Shown here in pieces: positions 1-5,248 of a DNA stretch of 5,478 nt. The first letter of the stretch is position 1; each line of letters starts with the position of its first letter. A model generated the notes under the pieces. That model did no database searches and was not told the origin of the DNA. It saw only the letters and a program-made list of their open reading frames with translations. Position numbers and translations under genes: made by a program. Location of the stretch: the NCBI GenBank assembly GCA_018968995.1, contig JAGWZD010000157.1, positions 1-5,478 of the forward strand. The letters run 5' to 3'. This DNA comes from Bdellovibrionales bacterium (lineage in GTDB: Bacteria > Bdellovibrionota > UBA1018).

Positions 1-510
1 GCAAATACGTACGTTTTCCCGCAATTCTTGTGGCAGATTGAATGCATCGATCAGAACCTTTTGTACCCCGGGCCAGTGAAGTTCAATGTCATGATTGCCG
101 ATGATAAAAATGACTCGATGTCCCTGAAGCAAAAAAGTGCGTAGAGCCAGCACCCACTCTTGGTGATCTTGAAGAATGATCTCCATTTTGAATTTGCTCT
201 TAGGGTCCTCGGCATTGAGACCTCTGAGACGCTCGAGCCAATGAACGTGAAACTGTTTTGGGTCTTCAGGTAGACGCATGACGGCGTCGAAATCGAAAAT
301 ATCTCCATTGAGGATGAGTTCAAGTTTCTCTCCAGGACCGGCGAGCTCCTGAATGTGTTGCAGAAACTTGTTAAAAGTAGCGTCGACAAAAAACTTTCTA
401 TCCTTGTAGAGCTTCCAAAGGCGCTTCTTTGGATTCGATGGCTCTGCCTCGGTAAGATGCAGATCGCTGATGCTGAAGGTATGGCGGGCTTTTCTAAAGT
501 CGTGTTTCAT
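1..510 (-). CDS. Calcineurin-like metallophosphoesterase, N-terminal 170 residues (C-terminus beyond left edge)
   Basis: Read on the minus strand from ATG at 510 this frame is open to base 1, so 170 residues are visible and the C-terminus lies outside. Three metallophosphoesterase signatures occur in order: SDLHL with D16 and H18, NGDIFDFD with D70 and D73, and IIGNHD with N139, H140 and D141. These are the metal-binding residues of calcineurin-like phosphoesterases. The C-terminal GHxH-type motif is not in view. Spacing between motifs is wide: about 50 residues from DxH to GD and about 69 from GD to GNHD, against about 30 and 40 in E. coli LpxH as I recall it. The segments between are rich in charged and aromatic residues. 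I therefore do not call it LpxH; the substrate is unknown. No signal peptide is seen, so it is probably cytoplasmic. The start is uncertain: ATG 510 has no Shine-Dalgarno. A TTG at 525 is in frame, with AGGAG 16 nt before it. The frame closes upstream at 601-603. Confidence 0.85.
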   Translation of the reverse strand, partial: MKHDFRKARHTFSISDLHLTEAEPSNPKKRLWKLYKDRKFFVDATFNKFLQHIQELAGPGEKLELILNGDIFDFDAVMRLPEDPKQFHVHWLERLRGLNAEDPKSKFKMEIILQDHQEWVLALRTFLLQGHRVIFIIGNHDIELHWPGVQKVLIDAFNLPQELRENVRIC

Positions 511-585
511 ATCGAGACGTTTCAAGGAAACGTTTGCTGCACTCCTATTGATGATTTTAGACGGGAAGAGCAGAAGGAGTTTTTC

Positions 586-608
586 GAAATTAAAAAGCCT
601 TTAATTTC
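586..608. repeat. Perfect inverted repeat, 9-bp arms with 5-nt spacer
   Basis: GAAATTAAA at 586-594 and its exact reverse complement TTTAATTTC at 600-608 flank AAGCC. The 18 paired bases are perfect and AT-rich. It lies 76 bp upstream of the metallophosphoesterase ATG and 102 bp upstream of the thyA ATG. It could be an operator for a dimeric regulator, or a hairpin in the leftward gene's leader. A TTGAAA hexamer on the minus strand (605-610) overlaps one arm, but no good -10 follows at normal spacing. Confidence 0.6.
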
Positions 609-652
609 AAACACTTGTTTCTTATCGAGCCTGGCGTGAATCGCGATGGGGT

Positions 653-673
653 GCTGGTTTGCCGAGGACCAGC
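653..673 (+). repeat. Small hairpin upstream of thyA
   Basis: GCTGGT (653-658) and ACCAGC (668-673) are perfect reverse complements around a 9-nt loop. The stem is only 6 bp and no T-tract follows directly, so it is not a typical terminator. Its position, 37 bp ahead of the thyA start, leaves room for a regulatory role, but chance is a fair alternative. Confidence 0.35.
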
Positions 674-688
674 CGTTGCTCCTATCAG
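659..688 (+). promoter_or_regulatory. Weak sigma70-like promoter candidate for thyA-folA
   Basis: TTGCCG (659-664) could be a -35 and TATCAG (683-688) a -10, with an 18-bp spacer. Matches to consensus are only 3/6 and 4/6. Transcription would begin near 695, giving a leader of about 16 nt. The call rests mainly on position and is tentative. Confidence 0.2.
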
Positions 689-710
689 GGGTTTTTGTTA
701 GCCCATCTGT

Positions 711-1505
711 ATGCGCAATTATCTGAACCTGCTGGAGCACGTCCTTCATCATGGTGTTCGAAAGGAAGATCGCACCGCTACAGGGACGTTAAGCGTTTTT
801 GGCTATCAGATGCGATTCGATCTTTCCGAAGGGTTTCCCTTAGTCACTACCAAGAAAGTGCACTTAAGATCGATCATTCATGAGCTTCTTTGGTTTCTTC
901 AGGGCGACACGAATATTCGATACCTAAAAGAGAATGGCGTTTCGATTTGGGACGAATGGGCAGATGCTCAGGGAAATTTAGGTCCTGTGTACGGAGCTCA
1001 GTGGAGATCTTGGCGCGGAGCGGACGGAGTTGTGGTTGATCAAATTTCTCAGGTCGTAGAGAACATTCGAAAAAATCCTGATTCGCGACGCCTGATCGTC
1101 AGTGCATGGAATGTGGCGGAAATTCCAAAAATGAAGCTTCCTCCCTGTCACGCGTTTTTTCAATTCTATGTCGCTGAGGGTAAGCTCTCTTGTCAGTTGT
1201 ACCAGCGGTCCGCAGATCTTTTTCTGGGAGTGCCCTTTAATATTGCAAGCTACGCATTACTCACCTTGATGATCGCCCAGGTGACAGGTCTAAAACCGGG
1301 AGATTTCGTTCACACTTTAGGTGATGCGCATCTTTATTTGAATCATCTGGATCAGGCTCGCGAGCAGCTTGCTCGCGAACCTCGTAAGCTGCCTCAAATC
1401 AAAATCAATACTGAGGTTCGTTCGATTTTTGATTTCAAATTCGAGGATTTTGAGCTTGTTGGTTACGATCCCCATCCGGCAATCAAGGCTCCGGTGGCGA
1501 TTTGA
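711..1505 (+). CDS. thyA: Thymidylate synthase (ThyA)
   Basis: It makes dTMP from dUMP using 5,10-methylene-THF as one-carbon donor and reductant, releasing dihydrofolate; cytoplasmic homodimer. The 264-residue product has the length of E. coli ThyA and can be matched to it from memory without gaps. Visible motifs are DRTATGTL (R21), the helix [15 protein letters not shown] at 55-69, WDEWAD at 80-85, and the nucleophile C146 in [12 protein letters not shown]. Also present are QRSADLFLG (R166, S167, D169), N177 in FNIASYA, and HLY (H207, Y209), all dUMP-binding or catalytic positions in the family. The C-terminus is APVAI, as in E. coli, where it closes over the active site. The start is fixed by an in-frame TAG at 699-701 with no other standard start between. 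No Shine-Dalgarno is evident ahead of it. The stop overlaps the folA start. Being ThyA, it is unrelated to the flavin-dependent ThyX. Confidence 0.98.
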   Translation: MRNYLNLLEHVLHHGVRKEDRTATGTLSVFGYQMRFDLSEGFPLVTTKKVHLRSIIHELLWFLQGDTNIRYLKENGVSIWDEWADAQGNLGPVYGAQWRSWRGADGVVVDQISQVVENIRKNPDSRRLIVSAWNVAEIPKMKLPPCHAFFQFYVAEGKLSCQLYQRSADLFLGVPFNIASYALLTLMIAQVTGLKPGDFVHTLGDAHLYLNHLDQAREQLAREPRKLPQIKINTEVRSIFDFKFEDFELVGYDPHPAIKAPVAI

Positions 1506-1507
1506 TG
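1493..1507 (+). promoter_or_regulatory. folA ribosome site inside the end of thyA, with TGATG stop-start overlap
   Basis: GGTGG (1493-1497) stands 7 nt before ATG 1505, and the thyA stop TGA (1503-1505) shares its A with that ATG. The overlap favours ATG 1505 over the in-frame TTG at 1502 and suggests that folA translation is coupled to thyA. Confidence 0.55.
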
Positions 1508-2008
1508 CTGATTTCAGCTTTTGGAGCAATGGCAAGGAACCGGGTGATTGGTAAGGACAATGCTCTTGCTTGGGATCTACCAGAGGATTTGCGTCGTTTT
1601 AAAAAAATGACTTCTGGGCATCCGGTGATTATGGGGCGTCGCACTTATGAGTCCATGGGTCGCCCTTTGCCGAATCGCGATAATCTCATCGTCTCTCGAC
1701 AGAATCAGTACCGAGTGGATGGTGCTCAGGTGTTTCCGACGGTGGAGTCTGCGATTCAATGGTGCCAAGAACGCGAAGCCCTTGGTCAGAAAGGTTTTGA
1801 CGAAATTTTTATTATCGGAGGAGCCGAGATCTGGAGTGCTTCATGGCATTTGTTGGATCGACTCTACTTGACTATCATTCACAAGGATTTTGAGGGAGAC
1901 GCTTACTTTCCGAGTTTCGACCCGAAACAGTGGCGCGAAGTATTCCGTGAGGATCATCTCGAGCCAATGCCTTATTCCTATTATACATTCGAGCGTATTT
2001 CTCGATAA
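1505..2008 (+). CDS. folA: Dihydrofolate reductase (FolA)
   Basis: NADPH-dependent reduction of dihydrofolate to tetrahydrofolate; the target of trimethoprim in bacteria. Starting at ATG 1505 the protein has 167 residues, slightly longer than the 159 of E. coli FolA. DHFR landmarks are RVIGKDNALAWDLPEDL (13-29), with D28 at the catalytic acid position of E. coli D27. Others are HPVIMGRRTYESMGRPLPNR, covering the NADPH-binding GR-T and the folate-binding Arg, then IFIIGGAEIW with the conserved Gly pair, and LYLTII followed by FEGDAYFP. The ending YSYYTFER matches the family's last strand. One oddity is Ala-Trp at 22-23, where E. coli has Pro-Trp; this position varies in the family, so no effect is claimed. 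It follows thyA with a 1-base overlap and lies 13 bp before the RlmI-like gene, so all three probably share a transcript. FolA recycles the dihydrofolate made by ThyA. Confidence 0.97.
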   Translation: MLISAFGAMARNRVIGKDNALAWDLPEDLRRFKKMTSGHPVIMGRRTYESMGRPLPNRDNLIVSRQNQYRVDGAQVFPTVESAIQWCQEREALGQKGFDEIFIIGGAEIWSASWHLLDRLYLTIIHKDFEGDAYFPSFDPKQWREVFREDHLEPMPYSYYTFERISR

Positions 2009-2010
2009 TC

Positions 2011-2016
2011 GAAGGG
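2011..2016 (+). promoter_or_regulatory. Ribosome binding site deciding the start of the RlmI-like gene
   Basis: GAAGGG lies between the folA stop (2006-2008) and ATG 2022, with a 5-nt spacer. The frame is open back into folA at least to 1890, but this site and the start of PUA-domain homology both select ATG 2022. Confidence 0.6.
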
Positions 2017-2021
2017 TTTCT

Positions 2022-3311
2022 ATGAAAAGAATTCGACTCAAAGCCAAGCACGACCGGCGTTTTCGAACGGGGCATCCATGGGCGTATTCCAACGAGCTTC
2101 AAGAGTCGCCAAAAAACCTGAGTCCTGGAGAGATGCTTGAGCTTCAGGATCCCGCTGGAAAATTCTTAGCCTGGGGATACGGAAATCCTGCTTCTTTAAT
2201 TACTTTTCGTGCTGTTTCTCGGGACGAGTCAGAGAAGGATTCCATCTCTGCTGCCGGCGTGGCGAGGAGGCTTGAGTCCGCATGGAAGTTGCGCCGCACC
2301 TTAGGGTTTGAGGAAACCAGTCACCGCTTATGTTTTGGAGAGGCAGATCGGCTTCCGGGACTGATTATCGATAGGTACCGACTGGCAGATAAGACCTCTG
2401 CGTTCATCGTTCAGGCGCAAACCGCTGGAGCAGATCAATGGACCAAAGATTTTGCACCAGTGATCGAGGAATGGCGCCAGATCAATGCAGATGAAAGTTT
2501 AAGATCCGGCGTTTTTGTGATCAAAAATGACTCTTCTTCGCGGAAGTGGGAGGGCCTTCAACTCGAGCCGGCCAGGATCCTGAGTGGCTCATCGAATAAG
2601 GATTTGAGCCAGGCGAGTATTCTCGTGCGTTCTGCCGACCTGAAGACTCCTGCACCTTTAGAGTTTCAAGTCGATCTTCTTGGAGGTCAAAAAACAGGAT
2701 TTTTTCTAGATCAATGGGCCAATATCCAGCTGGTGTTGCAGCGAATCGAGCAGTGGCCTGTAGTGACTCGACGTAAACAGATTCGCGTTCTGGATTTATG
2801 TTGTTATGTTGGACAATGGAGCGCTCAAGTATCGCGGTTTTTTGAGCAAAGGGGGGTTCGAGTAGAGGTCACTCTCGTGGATTCGTCTCGAGCTGCTCTC
2901 ATGAGTGCCGAAAAAAATGTGAGGGCATCAGGCGCGACTCATGTAAAAACTATTGAGGCTGATGTTTTACGTGGCCTGGCGGACCTACCAGATCGGGCGT
3001 TTGATTTGGTTATTTCGGATCCGCCCGCACTCATTAAGGGCCGGAAGGATGTTCCTGTAGGAACCCATGCCTATTTGCAACTGCATACTCAGTCCGCACG
3101 CTTAGTGGCCGAGCAGGGCGCTTGGGTGGCGTGCTCCTGTTCAGGGCTTTTGACGGAAGAGTCTTTTCTCGAGACCATTTCGAAAGCATCACGACGTCAA
3201 GCCAGACGGTTTTCCTGGATTGCCCGAGGGGGCCAGTCCCCAGATCATCCCATCTTGGCCGAGTTTCCAGAAGGGCGTTATCTGAAGTGCTGGCTAGGGC
3301 TCGCTGATTAG
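2022..3311 (+). CDS. rlmI: RlmI-type 23S rRNA methyltransferase (PUA domain plus SAM-dependent methyltransferase)
   Basis: E. coli RlmI makes m5C1962 in 23S rRNA with S-adenosylmethionine. The 429-residue protein begins with a PUA-like RNA-binding domain: GHPWAYSNEL at 17-26, then GEMLELQDPAGKFLAWGYGN. The family block FGEADRLPGLIIDRY spans 105-119. The catalytic part follows: GQKTGFFLDQ (222-231), SAM motif I VLDLCCYVGQWS (256-267), an acidic strand end VTLVDSS, motif IV DPPAL (333-337), CSCSGLL (371-377) and DHPILAEFPEGRYLK near the end. The last two match the E. coli RlmI C-terminus closely. E. coli RlmI has about 396 residues; the excess here seems to lie mainly in the central region around 150-205, rich in Ser and charged residues. 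Motif I is unusual in having GQWS where GGFS is common. Other COG1092 members modify other sites (RlmK, RlmQ), so family membership is firm but the target base is inferred. Confidence 0.88.
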   Translation: MKRIRLKAKHDRRFRTGHPWAYSNELQESPKNLSPGEMLELQDPAGKFLAWGYGNPASLITFRAVSRDESEKDSISAAGVARRLESAWKLRRTLGFEETSHRLCFGEADRLPGLIIDRYRLADKTSAFIVQAQTAGADQWTKDFAPVIEEWRQINADESLRSGVFVIKNDSSSRKWEGLQLEPARILSGSSNKDLSQASILVRSADLKTPAPLEFQVDLLGGQKTGFFLDQWANIQLVLQRIEQWPVVTRRKQIRVLDLCCYVGQWSAQVSRFFEQRGVRVEVTLVDSSRAALMSAEKNVRASGATHVKTIEADVLRGLADLPDRAFDLVISDPPALIKGRKDVPVGTHAYLQLHTQSARLVAEQGAWVACSCSGLLTEESFLETISKASRRQARRFSWIARGGQSPDHPILAEFPEGRYLKCWLGLAD

Positions 3312-3339
3312 GTCTTGCTGTCGAGCCATCAGTGACACC

Positions 3340-3480
3340 GTGGATTGGACTGGATTACGTCGCGTTAAAGAGAAAAGGCAGAGGAGAGAGAAATTTTCGG
3401 CTCAAGAGTTAGAAGAGATTGAGAATCTAGAGAGAGATCCCTACGGTAAATACTTTAATGGAACGCAGTCCGCCGACTAA
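3340..3480 (+). CDS. Possible small charged protein, 46 aa, GTG start
   Basis: An open frame starts at GTG 3340 and ends at TAA 3480, filling most of the gap between the RlmI-like gene and bcp. The product is strongly charged: residues 7-18 are mainly Arg, Lys and Glu, and 20-33 (from SAQELEEIENLERD) look helical and acidic. It ends with DPYGKYFNGTQSAD. There is no membrane segment, signal peptide or Cys, and I recognise no family. For it: it lies in a 190-bp gap otherwise without content, is on the same strand, and ends 21 bp before bcp. Against it: it is short, has a GTG start without a Shine-Dalgarno, and the purine-rich DNA would give charged residues in this frame anyway. The frame is closed upstream at 3295-3297, and no other ATG, GTG or TTG start lies between. 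Confidence 0.4.
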   Translation: MDWTGLRRVKEKRQRREKFSAQELEEIENLERDPYGKYFNGTQSAD

Positions 3481-3484
3481 GACC

Positions 3485-3495
3485 AGGAGAGAGGA
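3485..3495 (+). promoter_or_regulatory. Strong ribosome binding site of the bcp-type gene
   Basis: AGGAGAGAGGA offers two overlapping Shine-Dalgarno cores. GAGGA (3491-3495) is 6 nt before ATG 3502, the better spacing, and AGGAG (3485-3489) is 12 nt before it. This is the clearest ribosome site in the window. Confidence 0.7.
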
Positions 3496-3501
3496 ATTTT
3501 T

Positions 3502-3969
3502 ATGGAATTAAAATCCGGAAAAAAAGCGCCATCATTCTCACTTCCATCGGATTCGGGGGCAAAAGTGTCCCTCTCTGAATATTTAGGAAAGTTTGTGGTG
3601 ATTTACTTTTACCCCAAAGACATGACGCCGGGGTGCACACAGGAAAGCTGCGACTTTGGATCCTCTTATAAAGAGATCCAAAAGTTAGGAGCTGTTGTCT
3701 TAGGTGTGAGCAGAGATCCGGTGGAGAGCCATCAGAAGTTTAAGTTGAAGTATAAACTGCCATTTTCCTTGCTGTCTGATTCGAGTGGTAAAGTTTGCGA
3801 AAAGTACGGAGTTTGGAAAGAGAAGTCGCTTTACGGTCGAAAGTTTATGGGAATTGAAAGAACGACGGTCTTGGTAGGTAAGGATGGTAAAATAGTGAAG
3901 GTCTATCCTAAGGTAAAAGTCAAAGGGCACGTTGACGAAGTGATCTCTGATCTTAAGACGCTCCGGTAG
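3502..3969 (+). CDS. bcp: Thioredoxin-dependent thiol peroxidase (Bcp/PrxQ peroxiredoxin)
   Basis: It reduces hydrogen peroxide and organic hydroperoxides with electrons from thioredoxin; cytoplasmic, as no signal peptide is present. The 155-residue length matches the Bcp/PrxQ subfamily. The start GKKAPSFSLP is the usual peroxiredoxin entry strand. FYPKDMTPGCTQESC carries the peroxidatic Cys45, preceded by T42 and P43, and a second Cys at 50, the resolving position of E. coli Bcp. R120 in GIERTTVLV is the conserved active-site Arg, and DGKIVKVYPKVKVKGH is the typical C-terminal part. A further Cys at 99 is not part of the known mechanism. The gene is read with the thyA cluster but 190 bp after the RlmI-like gene, so it may have its own promoter; I found only a poor candidate. 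Its last 17 bp overlap the convergent methyltransferase gene. Confidence 0.95.
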   Translation: MELKSGKKAPSFSLPSDSGAKVSLSEYLGKFVVIYFYPKDMTPGCTQESCDFGSSYKEIQKLGAVVLGVSRDPVESHQKFKLKYKLPFSLLSDSSGKVCEKYGVWKEKSLYGRKFMGIERTTVLVGKDGKIVKVYPKVKVKGHVDEVISDLKTLR

Positions 3970-5158
3970 ATCGTTTGCCGGAATACAGTTCGTAGGTCAG
4001 AAGACGGCAATCGATCGAGCCGTTAAAAAGCGGGAATCTCTGGCTAGCTTTGAGACCGACCTCTTTTGCTAGATCGAGGTTTCCGGTGAACACGAAACCT
4101 TTCCAGCCGGAGGCTTTTTTCTTAAATGTATCCCCAATCAGACGGTAAAGACCTTTGAGCTCTTCGGGATTTTCTAGTCTCTCGCCGTAGGGAGGGTTGC
4201 AGCCCACGAGTCCAGTCTCGCCGAGGTGAGGAGAAATGTCTGGCGCTAAAGCGAGCTCGCGTCGTTCAAAGTGAATCATTTCTGTGCACATTGCCTCAGA
4301 TGCATTTTCTCTTGCGGCCTTTAAAGAATGTCCGTCTTTATCAAAAGCGTAGAGACGTGGAAGACGCTTTTTATCCGTAATTCGCAAATCGATCGCTTCT
4401 TGTTTGAGATCCTTCCATGCCGAATGAAGGTGCTGCTTCCATCCCAAAAATCCGAAGTATTCCCGAAAGAAACCGGGGGCCGTGTTTGATGCCATCAAAG
4501 ATGCCTCTATTGCCAGGGTGCCTGAGCCACACATGAGATCAACGAAGCATCCTCCGGATTTGTGAATGTCTCTCCAGCCCGAAAGCTCAAGTATTGCAGC
4601 AGCGAGGTTCTCTTTCAGTGGGGCTTTCGCAGCGTCATCGCGGTATCCCCGTCTGTGCAGGCTTTCTCCGGAGAGGTCGATACTCACAATAGCTTCTGAA
4701 TTTTCGAGGTGGATTTGAATTCGTAATTTTGGGCGATCTAAGTGCACACTGGGGCGCGAGCCGGATACGCTTCGAAATTGATCAACAATCGCATCTTTGG
4801 CCTTGAGTGCGGCAAAATGCGTGTGTTGAAGCTTCGACTTTTGATTCAAGCTCGCGGTAACGTTGATCGCAAAAGTTCCTGAAGGATCTAAATGATCGTT
4901 CCAACGGATCGACCGAATGCCCCCGTAGAGCTTTTTTTCGTCTGGGGCGGGAAACCGAGCAATCGGCATGAGAACTCTGCCTGCTAAACGAGACCAGAGG
5001 CAGATACGATAGGCCGTTTTTAGGTCTGAATGAAACCGTACTCCCGCTCGCTCGGCATGGATATCGGTGGCTCCGAGCGCCTCGAGCTCACTTTTTAAAA
5101 GGGCCTCAATTCCTAGCGGGACCGTTGCGAAAAACGAGAGGAGTGCGGGGCTCGACAT
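3953..5158 (-). CDS. rlmL: THUMP-domain 23S rRNA (guanine-N2) methyltransferase, RlmL type
   Basis: The family transfers a methyl group from S-adenosylmethionine to N2 of guanine in RNA; E. coli RlmL acts on 23S G2445. The 401-residue product begins with the family's FFATVPLGIEALLKSEL (9-25). A ferredoxin-like plus THUMP RNA-binding part follows to about 165, ending in VSIDLSGESLHRRGYR. The catalytic domain has APLKENLAAAIL (179-190), SAM motif I DLMCGSGTLAIEA (207-219), an acidic residue D273 in YAFDKD, and NPPYGER (321-327), the N-P-P-Y signature of amino-group methyltransferases. FNGSIDCRLLTYELY near the end is also typical. Its length fits a stand-alone RlmL (B. subtilis YpsC type), not the roughly 700-residue fused RlmKL of E. 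coli. ATG 5158 has at best a weak AAAG as Shine-Dalgarno. The 3' end overlaps bcp on the opposite strand. Exact guanine target is inferred. Confidence 0.9.
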   Translation of the reverse strand: MSSPALLSFFATVPLGIEALLKSELEALGATDIHAERAGVRFHSDLKTAYRICLWSRLAGRVLMPIARFPAPDEKKLYGGIRSIRWNDHLDPSGTFAINVTASLNQKSKLQHTHFAALKAKDAIVDQFRSVSGSRPSVHLDRPKLRIQIHLENSEAIVSIDLSGESLHRRGYRDDAAKAPLKENLAAAILELSGWRDIHKSGGCFVDLMCGSGTLAIEASLMASNTAPGFFREYFGFLGWKQHLHSAWKDLKQEAIDLRITDKKRLPRLYAFDKDGHSLKAARENASEAMCTEMIHFERRELALAPDISPHLGETGLVGCNPPYGERLENPEELKGLYRLIGDTFKKKASGWKGFVFTGNLDLAKEVGLKASQRFPLFNGSIDCRLLTYELYSGKRSTGAS

Positions 5159-5190
5159 GCTGCAGCTTTAACAGTAATTTTCAGGGCCCG

Positions 5191-5200
5191 CTAGCGCTAG
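5191..5200. repeat. Perfect 10-bp palindrome CTAGCGCTAG
   Basis: The palindrome is exact and overlaps a second one, CGCTAGCG (5189-5196); GGGCCC (5184-5189) adjoins. It lies close to the middle of the divergent gap, where an operator for both directions could sit. Its shortness means that chance cannot be excluded. Confidence 0.35.
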
Positions 5201-5208
5201 AACTTGTG

Positions 5209-5237
5209 TGGAAATTTCTTTCTGTATTGTTTAAACT
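5209..5237 (+). promoter_or_regulatory. Promoter candidate for the right-hand gene
   Basis: TGGAAA (5209-5214) and TAAACT (5232-5237) each match the sigma70 -35 and -10 consensus at 4 of 6 bases, with an ideal 17-bp spacer. Transcription would start near 5244-5245, only about 5 nt before ATG 5249. That would explain the lack of a Shine-Dalgarno, as in a leaderless or nearly leaderless mRNA. Confidence 0.35.
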
Positions 5238-5248
5238 GTTAAGCCATC

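Larger units (their letters stand above)
511..710. other. Divergent intergenic region between metallophosphoesterase and thyA
   Basis: This 200-bp gap separates two divergently read genes and should hold promoters for both. I see no convincing gene in it; open frames crossing it have no recognisable protein content. It holds a perfect 9-bp-armed inverted repeat (586-608), a smaller hairpin (653-673) and a weak thyA promoter candidate. Just before thyA, a short stem (CTCCT, loop ATC, AGGGG) is followed by TTTTT. This is too weak to call a terminator. Confidence 0.6.
5159..5248. promoter_or_regulatory. 90-bp divergent control region with TTAACAGT inverted pair
   Basis: This short gap must hold promoters for two divergent genes. 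TTAACAGT (5168-5175) is the exact reverse complement of ACTGTTAA (5235-5242), so each gene has ACTGTTAA a few bases before its ATG, reading outward: 9 nt for the rlmL-type gene and 6 nt for the rightward gene. They may be paired regulator sites, part of -10 regions of very short leaders, or weak ribosome contacts. Neither gene has a real Shine-Dalgarno. Confidence 0.4.

Noticed and set aside
355..639. 94-codon rightward open frame across the start of the metallophosphoesterase
   Set aside because: It is antisense to a frame with clear catalytic motifs, has no recognisable protein pattern and no ribosome site.
681..696. Possible terminator hairpin (CTCCT-ATC-AGGGG then TTTTT) just before thyA
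   Set aside because: The stem is only 5 bp with a G-T pair, and no rightward gene lies upstream that would need it.
711..2008. Horizontally acquired or phage-type thyA-folA cassette
   Set aside because: Both enzymes look like normal chromosomal proteins, base composition resembles the neighbours, and no integrase, repeat or phage gene is nearby.
1890..2021. 44-codon upstream extension of the RlmI-like gene
   Set aside because: It lies within folA in another frame. The family's PUA start and a GAAGGG ribosome site both point to ATG 2022.
3419..3447. Promoter for bcp: TTGAGA, 17-bp spacer, TACGGT
   Set aside because: The -35 is fair but the -10 matches only at the TA and final T, and it lies inside the possible small gene. 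Not strong enough to list.
3962..3982. Bidirectional terminator at the bcp/rlmL-type junction
   Set aside because: The 5-bp stem has an 11-nt loop, no T-tract on either side, and lies within coding sequence.
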